Shown here: positions 51,005 to 61,576 of the stretch, piece after piece
How positions within the stretch are numbered: position 1 is the stretch's first letter
Layout: every line of letters begins with the position of its first letter
Source of the DNA: Serripes groenlandicus
Taxonomy: Eukaryota > Mollusca > Bivalvia > Cardiida > Cardiidae
DNA length: 64,000 nucleotides
Direction of reading: 5' to 3'
NCBI GenBank assembly: GCA_031761405.1
Contig: JASEVX010000007.1
Coordinates: 30,840,859 to 30,904,858, forward strand
Notes under the pieces: model-generated
What the model saw: only the letters and a program-made list of their open reading frames with translations
Database searches by the model: none
What the model was told of the DNA's origin: nothing
Position numbers and translations under genes: made by a program

Positions 51005-51776
51005 GAAATAGAGTTGAAAACATTCTTTTGTCACAATGTTTTCAAAAGTCATCTGCTGCAGAGGCCTCAAAATACATCTCGTTGAGGGAAAGGGTTAAAG
51101 TTACAATGACCATGACCTTCACCCAATCTAAAGCTTTCTTTCTAGCATGGCTTCCTTCTGAAACAAGAGGACACGGATTGTCCTATATTGCTCACCTGAT
51201 TTAATACTGCTTCAATGGTTTTCAGTGTTTACTCTATACATATAAACAAGTGGCAGTTTCTCCTTTTGTCACTATGCTTTCAACTTTAATTAACAATTAA
51301 GCTATCTTTTATTGAGTTTTTTCAGGTTTTTGTCACTATGTTTTCAAAGTCATCTGCTGCAGATAATGTTGTATGTTGGAAAGGGTTATCAATGTAATTA
51401 TTGCTCAGACAGGTCCACAAAAAAACATAGCAACCTCAACACAAGTATAACAACTGTACTTTGTCAATTTTTTCCCACAAACAAATTTACAGTAGACGAC
51501 TTTAAAAACATTTCAAATGAAAGTATAATTATTGAAAAGTGTTGAAAATATTGTGGGAAATGGAGAAATTGCTCATTATATGCAATTCAAGCTTCTGTCA
51601 CAATATCTTTAAAAGTTGTCTGCTGCAGAGGCGTCAAAATACATCTGCATAAGGGAATGTCGAGTTCGAAGCTATTCTCCTTTACTTAATTGTCACCTTA
51701 CAGATAATTATGGTTTTAATCCTTTCCCACATACAACAAATATGTAGCAGACGACTTTGAAACATCTAGACATCTA
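51005..51776. mobile_element. Cluster of four broken TTAA MITE copies
   Basis: Fragments: right part to 'tgagggaaagggttaa' (51098), right part after the type C head to 'atgttggaaagggttat' (51389), a diverged copy 51470-51660 with 'gtcgtctgctgcag'-like arms, and a left end from 'aatcctttcccacatacaac' (51719) cut at 'gaaacatctag'. Confidence 0.55.
51158..51250 (+). mobile_element. Helitron-like type C head fragment
   Basis: 'ACAAGAGGACACGGATTGTC' then 'GCTCACCTGATTTAATA' and 'ttactctatacatataaac', about 90 bp before it joins a MITE fragment. Confidence 0.6.
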
Positions 51777-52860
51777 CACTTGACACAGTGACTCCAAAAC
51801 CAATAGGGGGTCATCTACTTATTGATTCTAATCATCCTGAAAAGTTTGAAAACTAAGACAAAGGATTTCTGAGGTATTGAAACTACACAGATTTTTACCT
51901 TTCCAACCTTTGCGACCTTGACCTGTGACCCAGTGACTCGCAAAAAGTAGGGATCATATACTGAATAAGACCAACCATCCAATGAAGTTTGAATACTCTG
52001 GGTACTATTGAACTCCTGTTATTGAGCTGAAATCATAGAGCGGTGGACAGGTTCCTGTTACCTTGACCTTTGGCAGAGTGACCTTCTAAGCTGTTATACT
52101 GAATAATTAATTTATTCTATGAAGCTTAAAGACTTTTGGACATAGGGTTCTAGAGTGGAAACATATTTTACTTTTAAGGACCCTGTGTCCTTGACCTGTG
52201 ACCCAATGACACAAAAAATAATAGGGATCATCTACTTATCAAGTTTGAAGACTCAGGGTTCTATGGAACTACTGTTATTTAGTTAAAATCAAACTGGTGG
52301 ATGGGTTTCTGTTACCTTGACCTTAAGCCCAGTGAACTACTAAGCTGTTATATTGAATAAATCTAATTATTATATGACACTCAAATACTTTTGGACATAG
52401 GGTTCTTGAATGGAAACATATTTTACTTTTAAGGTCCCTGTGACCTTGACCTGTGACACCAAAAATAAGAGGGATCATCTATGGAACTACTGCTATTGAG
52501 TTGAAATCAAAGTGTGATGGACGGGTCCCTGAGGCCGTGACCTATGGCCCAGTGAACTACTAAGCTGTTATACTGAATAAATATAATAATTCTATGAAGC
52601 TTAAAGACTTTTGGACATAGGGTTCTAGAGTGTTAACATGTTTTACTTTTAAGGACCCTGTGTCCTTGACCTGTAATCCAGTGATACCAAAAATAAAAGG
52701 GATCATCTACTTAATAAGACCAATCATCTTATCAAGTTTGAAGAGTCTGGGTTCTATGGAACTACTGTGTTTGAGAGGAAACAAAAGTGTAGCGGACAGA
52801 CCGATTGATGTATAGACGACAAAGGGGGCGGGTGTTGACATGAATTATTATGTCAGGTAA
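51775..52860. repeat. Dispersed tandem repeat type H
   Basis: Imperfect units of about 220-255 bp marked by 'cttttggacatagggttcta' (about 52130, 52385, 52608) and 'ccttgacctgtgaccca'. No open frame is preserved. Confidence 0.6.
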
Positions 52861-52905
52861 ACTTTTACAAAAGATAAGATACTTACTGAATTTTTCTTGA
52901 GCATG
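52846..52905 (-). other. Duplicate of the 53.7-kb exon end and donor
   Basis: 'tcaggtaaac' and 'agatacttactgaattttt' match 53702-53745. Minus strand: 'GCTCAAGAAAAATTCA' then GTAAGT. It could be a decoy donor or the remains of a duplicated exon split by the 743-bp MITE. Confidence 0.55.
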
Positions 52906-52915
52906 ACCAGACATA

Positions 52916-53658
52916 AAGTTAAGAACATCATGGAATTGACAAATTTACTCTTCACGCTCAGCTCGTTCCATTCAGTTACGCTCCTCTCAAGTTCCAATCC
53001 GCTCTTAAAGAGTTCAGTCGTTCATATCATTGCGATCGCTTTTTTCCGTTCCGATCAAATTGATCGCTATTTTACGCTCCCTGGGAACATTTTTTTTTCG
53101 ATCAAAATCCGTTCAACAATTTGATTGGTTTAAATTAATTTCGTTTCGTTATTATTTTTGTTAACTTAACCCTAAATATCAACAAACGATCTAGCGTGAA
53201 CGCCACATTGCTATTTTGTTGGAAAACTCATACCTTTTTATGATTTAATTTATATGAGTAACTGAGAAAGTATGTCTTGAAATGAAACGTGTTGGGATTG
53301 GGAAAAAGAGGCCAGTTAACATAAAGAAGGCTGCAAAGCAAATTGTATTACGAAAATAATCATATATATAATATTGTTACATTATATTACAATCTGATAC
53401 TTAAGTTTCTTATAAAACAAAGGTTTAGTATATAAATATGACTTTTAAGTAGTTTTGCAAAATAATTATCGAGTAAATTGTTGTAACCGCTCAATGAGCG
53501 AAGCATTCATGAGATTGGAATTTTTCATTCATTATGATTTTTTTAGTTCAGAGCGCAAAATTCCGTTCCGCTCTTAAAGTGTTCCAACATCGTTCCAATC
53601 ATGCTCATGATCCAATTTCGTTCTGCTCAGATTGTCAATTTCATGATGTTCTTAACTG
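52916..53658. mobile_element. Tc1/mariner-type MITE, 743 bp
   Basis: Ends '(A/C)AGTTAAGAACATCATG' and inverse, extending about 27 bp, each flanked by TA (52914-52915, 53659-53660). No transposase frame. Subterminal 'gctcagctcgttcc' and 'ccgttccgctctt' motifs recur. Confidence 0.78.
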
Positions 53659-53734
53659 TAGCTAGACGTTTATAAAGCAGACAAATATGAAAATGTTATA
53701 TCAGGTAAACAATCTTTTTTGTTTAGATACTTAC

Positions 53735-53903
53735 TGAATTTTCTTCTGCATTACTGGGCTTAACAGGCGAGTTACAAGTAAACCCAAGGTCAAACATAGC
53801 TGTATCGTTGAACACACCTCCCCTATCAAAGGTAAAAGAGAATGATAGTTCACAAATGTTTCCGGGGCTCAATCCCCGCTCACACCGTTCATGGTGGGAA
53901 AGT
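53735..53903 (-). CDS. Exon: module 2, middle part
   Basis: The open frame includes 'CELSFSFTFDRGGVF' and 'AMFDLGFTCNSP' and ends 'NAEENS' at a GTAAGT donor. The acceptor is inferred from phase: 'GCAAG|A' at 53903 gives the one base needed by the exon at 54839. A stronger-looking 'gctag|GAA' some 15 bases upstream would break phase, so the 5' boundary is less certain than the donor. Its last bases and donor are duplicated near 52.9 kb. Confidence 0.72.
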
Positions 53904-53962
53904 CTTGCATGGAACATTTCCTAGCCTACTACTATAAACCTATAAACTATAAAAAGTATGCT

Positions 53963-54191
53963 TTATCCCTTTCCCAAATATTGACGCTTTCTGACGCCTC
54001 TTCAGCAAACGACTTTTGCAAACATATTGGTAAAAGGAGAAATTGCTCAAAGTGAGCAATTTCTCCATTTGCCAAAGCCTTTTCAACTTTTTTCAGTTAT
54101 TGTAGCTTCAATTTTAGAGATTTTCCGGGTGTTTACAAACATACTTTCAAAGTCATCTGCTTCAGGTTTGCTGTATGTGAGAAAGGTTTAA
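53963..54191 (+). mobile_element. TTAA MITE, near full length
   Basis: 'ttatccctttcccaaatatt' to 'gtatgtgagaaaggtttaa'; shares its right TTAA with the next copy. Confidence 0.78.
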
Positions 54192-54410
54192 CCCTTTCCC
54201 TCATACAACAATTCTGCAGCAGACGACTTTGAACGTATTTTGTCAAAACATATCCATAATTGAATGGATAACCTATGACAAAAAGTGGAAAACATTGTGG
54301 CAAAAGGAGAAATTGCACGTTTTGCGCAATTTCTTCTTTTGTCACTATGTTTTCAAAAAGCTGTCTGCTGCAGAGGTGTCAGAAAGCGTCTATATGAGGG
54401 AAAGGGTTAA
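54188..54410 (-). mobile_element. TTAA MITE, near canonical
   Basis: TTAA both ends; eight-base deletion ('aaacatatccataattgaat'). Confidence 0.86.
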
Positions 54411-54838
54411 TACTTATGTGTTATCCACTTTTCGGCGTTTGGTGTGAAATAGAAACAATATTAACAGAAGAATTTCATTGAATACTAGAACAGGCATTAA
54501 CGAGCTAAAATGTTTATACAACCTAATTAACGAGAAGATATGTATGAATTTCTTTTCATTGTAATGCCTAACTGGTTTGTACCAAGTTATTAACACTCAA
54601 TGTAGAATGCAGTCTACCCTTTACAAAATTAGTTAAGACCATTAATGTGTTATACTCATGGACAGAAGCAACATATGTTTGGTTGTCTAAAATTCCCGGA
54701 TATTATGCGCGATGATAATTCATGGGGAAATCAATCTGCGAAAATTAATCTTAAGCGAAAAAAAGTGTTTTACAGTATATTATGGCATTTCCTGAGTACC
54801 AGTATTACCGGTTTCATTTATCCAGACAGGAAACTTAC

Positions 54839-55107
54839 GCAGTGCTCAGTTGTGGAATTATTTTCTCCACGTCCACGCACGGTAGATTGGCACCAACAGA
54901 ATAAATTGCGGCGTCCAGAATATCCAACTTTCCAATGTAGGCTGAAGGAAGGATGACTGCAAACTGTAGATTATATATCACATCCTCTGGTACAGTGGCC
55001 ATCAGTAACATTCGTTTGACCTCGCCGATAGCCATGTTTGTATCGACAGTCTCGTTCTTGATAAATTCTCCGACAGAGAGGGTCATGTTAACTGGTTTTG
55101 TGTAGGG
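54839..55107 (-). CDS. Exon: module 2, first half
   Basis: A 269-bp exon, acceptor 'catttccag|CCC' and donor 'CTGC|GTAAGT', phase 0 in and two bases out. It carries 'VNMTLSVGEFIKNETVD', 'MAIGEVKRMLLMATVPED' and 'AAIYSVGANLPCVDV'. This is the clearest copy of the module and aligns by eye with the 59.7-kb exon at the IGE, proline and NLPC positions. N-glycosylation sequons (NMT, NET) are present. Confidence 0.87.
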
Positions 55108-55204
55108 CTGGAAATGTATATAAGATGTTTCAGGTTGGTTGCATGTAGAACCAGGGTGCAATTCCACCAACCTTACTTAGCGCTAAGTAAAACTTAAATA
55201 CGTT

Positions 55205-55434
55205 TACAACCCTTTCCGACATACAACAAATCTGCAGAAGACGACTTTGAAATCATAAAAGCAAAAATGTGGAAAATCTCTATGAATTGCACTTTTATCA
55301 TGAATAGTGTTGAAAACATTGTGGCAAAAGAAGAAATTGCTCGTTTTGCGCAATTTCTTCTTTTGTCAGAATGTTTCCAAAAAGTTTTCTGCTGCAGAGC
55401 AGTCAGAAAGTGTCTACATGTGGGAAAGGGTTAA
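55205..55434 (-). mobile_element. TTAA MITE
   Basis: 'acaaccctttccgacataca' to 'catgtgggaaagggttaa'; hairpin 'attgctcgttttgcgcaatt'. Confidence 0.8.
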
Positions 55435-55484
55435 TTAAAAGCAACATTCCATCACTTTTGTTTCCCTAATAGTTTGCAGAAACC

Positions 55485-55600
55485 AGTGGTGGTCTTTATT
55501 TGCACGGTCAATTACGCATGATTTTGAAAACAGCAGTGTGGTTGGTATAGACAGAGAATTGCTATTCCAACGTGGTCTCCATCACAGGTTCAACTGTATG
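55485..55600. mobile_element. TA-flanked MITE, family 4, right part
   Basis: 'gtggtctttatttgcacggt' to 'catcacaggttcaactgta'. Confidence 0.6.
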
Positions 55601-55650
55601 TCTGAGATGCTCCCTATGTCCACTAAATGCATGTCTATAAATCAATGGAT

Positions 55651-55877
55651 TTTAACCCTTTTCCATGCAGATACAGCAAATCTGCAGCGGACGACTTTAA
55701 AAACTATTTGGCAAAAACACGGAAAATCTCTATGAATGAAGGTAAAATTACTGAAAAAAGTTGTGGTAAAAGGAGAAATTGCAGATTATGAGCAATTTCG
55801 GTTTTTGCTACAATGTTTTCAAAAGTCTTCTGCTGCATATGCATCTGAATGCATCTGTTAGTGGGAAAGGGTTAACA
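55651..55877 (-). mobile_element. TTAA MITE
   Basis: 'ttaacccttttccatgcaga' to 'gttagtgggaaagggttaa'. Confidence 0.76.
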
Positions 55878-55946
55878 GTCCAAACATTCGATAATGATCA
55901 ATTTCTTTTCATGATACAAATACCTTTCTAAACATAAATATATACA

Positions 55947-56264
55947 GTCAAACCTGTGTTTAAAGACCACCCATGGGGAGAGGCCAATCAGTCAATTATG
56001 CAGAAAATGAGTCATTTGGTATTTAACCCTTTCCCTCATACGACAATTCTGCTTTTTTAATATTTTGTCAAAAAATAGAAAATCTCTAATTGAATGGATA
56101 ACCTATGACTAAAAATGAAAAACATTGTGACAAAAGGAGAAATTGCTCGTTTTGAGCAATTTTTTCTTTTGTCACTATGTTTTCAAAAAGCTGTCTGCTG
56201 CAGAGGTGGTTGCTATAGACAGGGAATTTCTAAACAAAGGTGATCTTTAGCACAGGTTAGACTG
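55947..56264. mobile_element. TA-flanked MITE, family 4, with a nested TTAA MITE
   Basis: 'TACAGTCAAACCTGTGTTTA' left; 'ggtgatctttagcacaggtt' then 'agactgta' right; 56024-56205 interrupts it. Confidence 0.7.
56024..56205 (-). mobile_element. TTAA MITE nested in a TA MITE, right end lost
   Basis: TTAACCCTTTCCCTCATACGA to 'agctgtctgctgcagaggtg'. The left inner arm and the right terminus are deleted. Confidence 0.75.
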
Positions 56265-56618
56265 TACATGCATTGCAAAGAAAAAGAACGGAGCTCATGA
56301 AGCCTATAATAGTTTTAAAAATACAAAAACAATACCTGTGATGAAAATATTCTGACTTCAAACAAATTGACAAAACTTAACATGTTTCTTATCATAATAT
56401 ATACCAAATAGTATAGCAAACAACATTGAGTTATATTATGATTTCAATCATGAAACAGTGCCTCTAACAATTTCCCACATACAACAAAGAAGCAGTAAAC
56501 AGTTGAAATAGTTGAAATGGGAAATTGCTCATTATGAAATATCTCCATGCATTCTACATTTGTGGCTGATCTACAGCCAAATAGTCAATTATAACCTTTG
56601 TTTGCATAGAATGAGTTT

Positions 56619-56772
56619 AACCCTTTCCCATTTCATGATGAGCAATTTCTCCTTTTGCCACAATGGTTTCAACTCTTATTAAAGATTAAACACTCAATTG
56701 TTCATGTATTTTGCCAATATGTTTTCTAAGTCATCTGCTGCAGAATTGCTGTATGTGGAAAGGGGGGTTAAT
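56619..56772. mobile_element. TTAA MITE, left part deleted
   Basis: 'ttaaccctttcccatttcat' joined to 'gatgagcaatttctcctttt', ending 'tgtggaaaggggggttaa'. Confidence 0.68.
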
Positions 56773-56974
56773 TCTGTATAAAATATGTATAGGATGAACT
56801 GGAACTGTTTAATTTAATAAGTTTTAGTACTTTGATCTTGTTTGAAGTGGCCCAGGCTGATTGTGTTCAAAACTGTCAAAATCAAAGAAAATGTGACAAT
56901 TGAGGGTTGAAACTTGAATTCCATGGAAACAAAGTAGGAATTCAATTGGTGTGATGTGATCTCAAAAGAGAGAG

Positions 56975-57245
56975 AAAAAATGGCCGAGCACCTGCTGCGT
57001 GGCAGGCTGCCAATCCAGGGGTTGTGACTTTGAACCCCAGCTTGGCCCACATTCTTTCTGACACTTTACAAAATTCAATGAGACACCGGTTATTTGCTCC
57101 ACCAATGGTCTATGTGGAAAAGCAGCAGTTGCTTGGAAAGACTGTTGTGTGGAGTACTGGTATAAGAAATCCAGGAAATACATGAGTAGGTGAAAAATTG
57201 TTGAAAATGTCCTTAAACACTGACAAATCAAATCAAATTTAAAGA
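56975..57245 (+). mobile_element. tRNA-derived SINE
   Basis: 'ggcaggctgccaatccaggg', degraded box B 'tttgaacccc', body 'ccaccaatggtctatgtgga' and 'gactgttgtgtggagtactg'. Confidence 0.68.
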
Positions 57246-57328
57246 AAATTAAATGAAACCAGGTTCGGTGGAAGAACATACGGAAGAGGCATCAAAAGTT
57301 GCCTGTATCACAGAAAGATTGAATATAC

Positions 57329-57519
57329 CTCAGTGTAATCCGAAGAGGAGACGTTGACCGATTCCCCCAGATATTGAATCGCATTACCAGAATTTTGTGC
57401 CGTATCCACAAAGGCTTCCAAATCAAAAGTGTAGGAACCCGCTGCTGTTCCAGTGACAATCACTTCCATTATAATACTGTCAGCATCAAAGAAATTATTC
57501 ACGTTGATAGCATCATTAT
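57329..57519 (-). CDS. Exon: module 1, second half
   Basis: A 191-bp exon. Its first two bases (AT) join the single G of the previous exon to make Asp, and it ends in phase 0 at 'ACTGAG|GTATAT'. The protein includes 'FFDADSIIMEVIVTG' and 'FDLEAFVDTAQNSGNA'. The 'DADSIIMEV' block is the same landmark as 'NSIIFEVYV' at 50.9 kb and 'DDDFQLELDI' at 46.1 kb, so this is the second half of the repeated module. Confidence 0.85.
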
Positions 57520-57557
57520 CTGTGATAAAATATGGAGATTATAATTATATAACAATA

Positions 57558-58992
57558 AACAAGAGGCCCAAGAGGGCCAGTATCGCTCCACGGCCATAAG
57601 GCAAAAATAAAATCTCCAAACACCCCTGCCCCCTGGTGGCTATGTTTTTTACCAACCACCATGGCTTAAAGGAATCTTGTAGAGTGTCATGCAAGGAATG
57701 TTTCTGCAAAATTATTTGAAAATCGGACTGACACTTTCGGAGGAGAGGATATTTTAAGTTTTCACTATAGCCATTAAGGCAAAATAGCCCCACCCCCTGG
57801 CAGCCATATTTTTCAACCAATCAACATGGCTTGAAGGAATCTGATAGAGGGTAAGCCTAGGAACATTTCTACAAAATTATTTGAATATCAGCCAAACACT
57901 TTCGGAGGAGAAGATTTTTTAAGTTTTCACTATGGTCATATAAGGCAAAATAGCCCCGCCCTCTGGCTGCCATGTTTTTCGACCAATCAACATGGCTTGA
58001 AGGAATCTGATAGAGGGTCACCCAATGAACATTTCTACAAAATTATTTGAAAAATCAGCTGAACACTTTCGGAGAAGAAGATTTTTTAAGTTTTCAATAT
58101 ACATGTAGCTATATAACGCAAAATAGCCCCGCCCCCTTGCGGCCATGTTTTTCAACCAATCAACATTTCTTGAAGGAATCTAATAAAGGGTCACCTAAGG
58201 AACATTTCTACAAAATTATTTGAAAATCGGCCTGACACTTTTGGAGGAGAAGATTTTTTAAGTTTTCTCTTTAGCCATATAGGCAAAATAGCCCCGCCCT
58301 GTGACGGCCATGTTGTTTTACCAATCAACATGGCTTGAAGGAATCTGATAGAGGGTCACCCATGGAACATTTCTACAAAATTATTTGAAAATCTGCTGAA
58401 CACTTTTGGAGAAGAAGATTTTTTAAGTTTTCACTATAGCTATATAAGTTAAAATAGCCCCGCCCACCTGGCGGCCATGTTTTTCGCCCAATCAACATGG
58501 CTTGAAGGAATCTGATAAAGGGTCACCCATGGAACATTTCTACAAAATTATTTGAAAATCTGCTGAACACTTTTGGAGAAGAAGATTTTTTAATAGCTCT
58601 ATAAGGCAAAATAGCCCCGCCCCCCTGGCGGCCATGTTTTTCGCCCAATCAACATTTCTTGAAGGAATCTGATAAAGGGTCACCCAAGGAACATTTCTAC
58701 AAAATTATTTGAAAATCCGCCTGACACTTTTGGAGAAGAAGATTTTTTAAGTTCTCACTATTTTTTTCTTTCGGTTGCCATGGAAACCAGAATTTCGAAT
58801 GGATAAAAAAAAAATTGAAGGAATTTAGTAGAGGACATTGAGAGGATGCTTCCCATGAAGTTTCAACCAAATTGGCCAAGTGGTTAGGGAGAAGAAGTCG
58901 TTGAAAGGAAAAAGTTTACGCACGCACGCACGCACGCACGACGGACAATTCGCCATGACATAAGCTCGACTGGCTTTCAGCCAGTGGAGCTA
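57558..58992 (+). mobile_element. Helitron-like element type A, longest copy
   Basis: About eight core units between head 'ACAAGAGGCCCAAGAGGGCC' and tail 'CTGGCTTTCAGCCAG' then 'TGGAGCTAA'. A (ACGC)n microsatellite (about 58917-58938) lies just before the tail. Confidence 0.8.
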
Positions 58993-59068
58993 AAAACTCA
59001 AATATTTTGGCACTAGACCCTTCATCTGGATTTATCAGTGATCTCTACAGACCATTTTGTGTCTTTTT

Positions 59069-59215
59069 CAATCCTTTCCCACATACAGATGCCTTTTGGT
59101 GCCTCTGCAACAGTTGGCTTTTGAAAACATTGTGGCCAAAGGGGAAATTGCTCATAATGAGCAATTTTTCCCTTTGCCACAATGTTTTAAATTTTATTCT
59201 AAAATTAAACTGTCA
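59069..59215 (+). mobile_element. TTAA MITE, right part lost
   Basis: 'caatcctttcccacatacag' and hairpin 'gaaattgctcataatgagca'. Confidence 0.65.
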
Positions 59216-59404
59216 CCTGGCAGTCATGATTTTCAATGGGGCAAAATAATTTCAACAATTTCATTCAAAGAGTTTTAACTAAGGATCTTTAGTGCCAAAT
59301 TATTTTCAAATCAGGCACATAGTTCTGAATAAGAAGAAATAATATTTATATATAAAGAAAGAAAGCACCGCGCCTTGGCAGCCATGTGTTTCTACAGATA
59401 ATAA

Positions 59405-59500
59405 AATCAACAATGTGCAGCAGACGACTTTGAAAACATCTTGTGGAAAGTCCCTGCACATGAATGGATCATTATTGAAGCTAAAATTCCCCCCTTGCTT
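59405..59500. mobile_element. TTAA MITE fragment
   Basis: 'atgtgcagcagacgactttg' followed by 'aaaacatcttgtggaaagtc'. Confidence 0.5.
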
Positions 59501-59533
59501 TCGAATCCTAGATTGTAGACTGTTGAAACCTAC

Positions 59534-59825
59534 CAAACTTTTTGAAGACGCCGACATCGACTGTGGTTGAAGACCTGCCATCATTGGCGTGATAAGTATA
59601 GGTCTTGGTTGTCAGTTCATCCACAATACATGGAAGATTGTCACCGGCTGTGAAGACACGCACTGTACAGATATTCAGACCCTCACCACTGGATGTGACC
59701 TTGACCTTCAAATCGAGATTCTCGTTTGGCGGTATCTTCAACAGCAGACTGTATCGCGCACTCTCTCCAATATTTATGCTCCCAGCTGTTGAGTTTCTTT
59801 GGAAGTTGTGATGTATGATCCCAGT
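59534..59825 (-). CDS. Exon: module 1, first half
   Basis: A 292-bp exon bounded by 'ccactgtag' acceptor and 'G|GTAGGT' donor, read in phase 0 and ending with one base. It contains 'INIGESARYSLLLKIPP', then 'VTSSGEGLNICTVRVF' and 'GDNLPCI', and ends 'VGVFKKF'. The 'IGE...Y.L...IP' and 'G.NLPC' signatures recur in the exons at 55.1 and 49.4 kb. It is the most 5' exon visible; 59.8-64 kb holds no further exon I can support, so the start of the gene is outside the window. Confidence 0.85.
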
Positions 59826-59937
59826 CTACAGTGGAAATAAAGTATGTAGTTCCCAGAACTATAATAATCACCTGCCCTGTCGGCCATTTTGATAGGCAAA
59901 TAAGATGAGCATTAATATCTAGTATGTGAAAACAATA

Positions 59938-60160
59938 TATGAGCCATTTCATGATAATGGTCTCTGTCTAATGTATCGACCCAGCGCAGGCTAATTCGGT
60001 CTCAGGGGAACAGAGCTAAAGAGTAATGATTCCTGAAACATAAAATCCACAGGAGGCGAAAAGTGTTTGTCCGGGTTAGCCTGCACGGCATCCTACTGGA
60101 TACTTTACTCAGAGTAAACAATGTTGTTTTTTTCTCGTTGAACGGCTCACATGACAACTA
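59938..60160. mobile_element. Palindromic MITE, family 5
   Basis: 'atatatgagccatttcatga' left, 'tttttctcgttgaacggctc' right; 'gtatcgacccagcgcaggct' and 'tgtccgggttagcctgcacg' inside. Confidence 0.62.
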
Positions 60161-60254
60161 GGAAAACCTAAAGGAATTTGATTTTGACAAGTCACAACCA
60201 TAATTGGTTGAAGCTTAGGAAACAACCATAATTGGTTTAAGCTTAGGAAGTATT

Positions 60255-60415
60255 ATATTTCTCTCAATGTGGGTAAAATCATTGAAAAAGGTTGAAAACA
60301 TTGTGGCAAATGGAGAAACTGCTTGTTTTAAGCAATTTCTCCTTCTGTCACAATATTTCCAAAAGTCGTCTGCTACAGAGGCATCAGAAAGCATCTGTAT
60401 GTGGAAAAAGGTTAA
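60255..60415 (-). mobile_element. TTAA MITE, left end lost
   Basis: Hairpin 'actgcttgttttaagcaatt', right inner arm 'gtcgtctgctacagaggcat' and 'gtggaaaaaggttaa'. Confidence 0.65.
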
Positions 60416-60435
60416 TTGTGTACATGTTGTCACTA

Positions 60436-61523
60436 AACCCTTTCCCACATACAACAAATCTGCAGCAGACGACTTTGAAAACATCTAGTAAACAAGAGGC
60501 CCATGAGGGCCTATGCTCTACTGGCATTGATCTGGGTAGTTTCAAAAAGAACCAATATGTCATCAATATTCAAATACCATCTAAGTTTGGTGAAGATCAG
60601 ATAGTAAATGGAAGCTCACAAGCTGTATTATAGTAATTTTGACAATTTCAAGGGCCAAAATCCAGCCATGCATGGGTAGATCTGGCCGTTTTTTAGAAAT
60701 GAACCAAACTCTCATGGATATCTAACTACTGTATAAGTTTGATTGAGATACAATCAAAAATAAGGACTGTATCATGTTAACAAGCCCTATTACAGCAATT
60801 TTGACAATTTCAAGGGCCATAATTCAGTCATGCATGGGGCGGATCTGGCTTGTTTTCGAAAGGAACCAAGCTCTCATGGATATCTAACTACTGTATAAGT
60901 TTGGTTGAGATACAATCCAAAATAAAGACTGTATCGTGTTAACAAGCTCTTTTATAGCAATTTTGACCATTTAAAGGGCCATAATCCAGTCATGCATGGG
61001 CAGATCTGTGGCTGGTTCTCAAAAGGAACCGAGCTCTCATGGATATCTAACTACTGTATAAGTTTGGTTGAGATACAATCAAAAGTGAAGACTGTATCGT
61101 GTTAACAAGCTTTTTTATAGCAATTTTGACCATTTCAAGGGCCATAATCCAGTCATGCATGGACGGATCTGGCTGGTGTTCGAAAGTGACCGAGATCTCA
61201 TAGATATATAACTACTGTATAAGTTTGGTTGAGACACAATCAAAAGTGAAGACTGTATCATGTTAACAAGAAATTGTTTACGGACGGACGGACGGACGCA
61301 CAACGGACAAATCGCCACGCCATAAGCCCTTCTGGCCTTTGGCCAGTAGAGCTAAAAATATAGAAACTCTTTATAAACGAAAGGACAGTTATTGAATAAA
61401 GTTAAAAACACTCTTGCAAAAGAAGAAATTGCTCATAATGAAATTTCTCCTTTTGCCACATTGTTTTCAAAAATCGTCTGCTATAGATGCGTCAATGGGG
61501 TCTACAAGTAGGAAAGTGTTAAT
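60436..61523 (-). mobile_element. TTAA MITE interrupted by a type B Helitron-like element
   Basis: 'aaccctttcccacatacaac' to 'gaaaacatctagt' left of it; 'atatagaaactctttataaa' to 'gtaggaaagtgttaa' right of it. Confidence 0.72.
60490..61355 (+). mobile_element. Helitron-like element type B, inserted in a TTAA MITE
   Basis: Head 'AACAAGAGGCCCATGAGGGC', about four units, a (GGAC)n tract at about 61281-61297, tail 'TGGCCTTTGGCCA' hairpin then 'GTAGAGCTAA'. MITE sequence flanks it on both sides ('gaaaacatctagt' and 'atatagaaactctttataa'). Confidence 0.8.
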
Positions 61524-61576
61524 GATAGTTTATTTCAAATTTCCCTTTTCAATATGCCAGAAATGCTTATCAAAAT

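Larger units (their letters stand above)
26422..59825 (-). other. Multi-exon gene: modular extracellular protein with F5/8 type C and Asp-box regions (5' end outside window)
   Basis: Seventeen exons between 59825 and 26422 have AG/GT boundaries, and the leftover bases at each junction complete a codon without creating a stop (about 978 codons). Order of content: four two-part beta-sandwich-like modules (59.8-39.4 kb), one F5/8 type C domain (38.1-34.9 kb), a 13-residue linker (31.5 kb), and Asp-box sequence (30.7-26.4 kb). Conserved module features are 'IGE' or 'VGE', a proline about 10 residues later, 'NLPCV', 'DLG', and 'DxIxxEV'. These resemble DUF11 or isopeptide-type repeats of surface proteins, but that resemblance is from memory only. 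Frequent N-x-S/T sites fit a secreted or surface protein. No transmembrane segment was seen in the part present. I do not recognise a named orthologue. Introns are filled with MITEs and Helitron-like repeats. Confidence 0.8.

Noticed and set aside
54645..54956. 103-aa plus frame
   Set aside because: Antisense to the 54.8-55.1 kb exon, which has matching phase on both sides.
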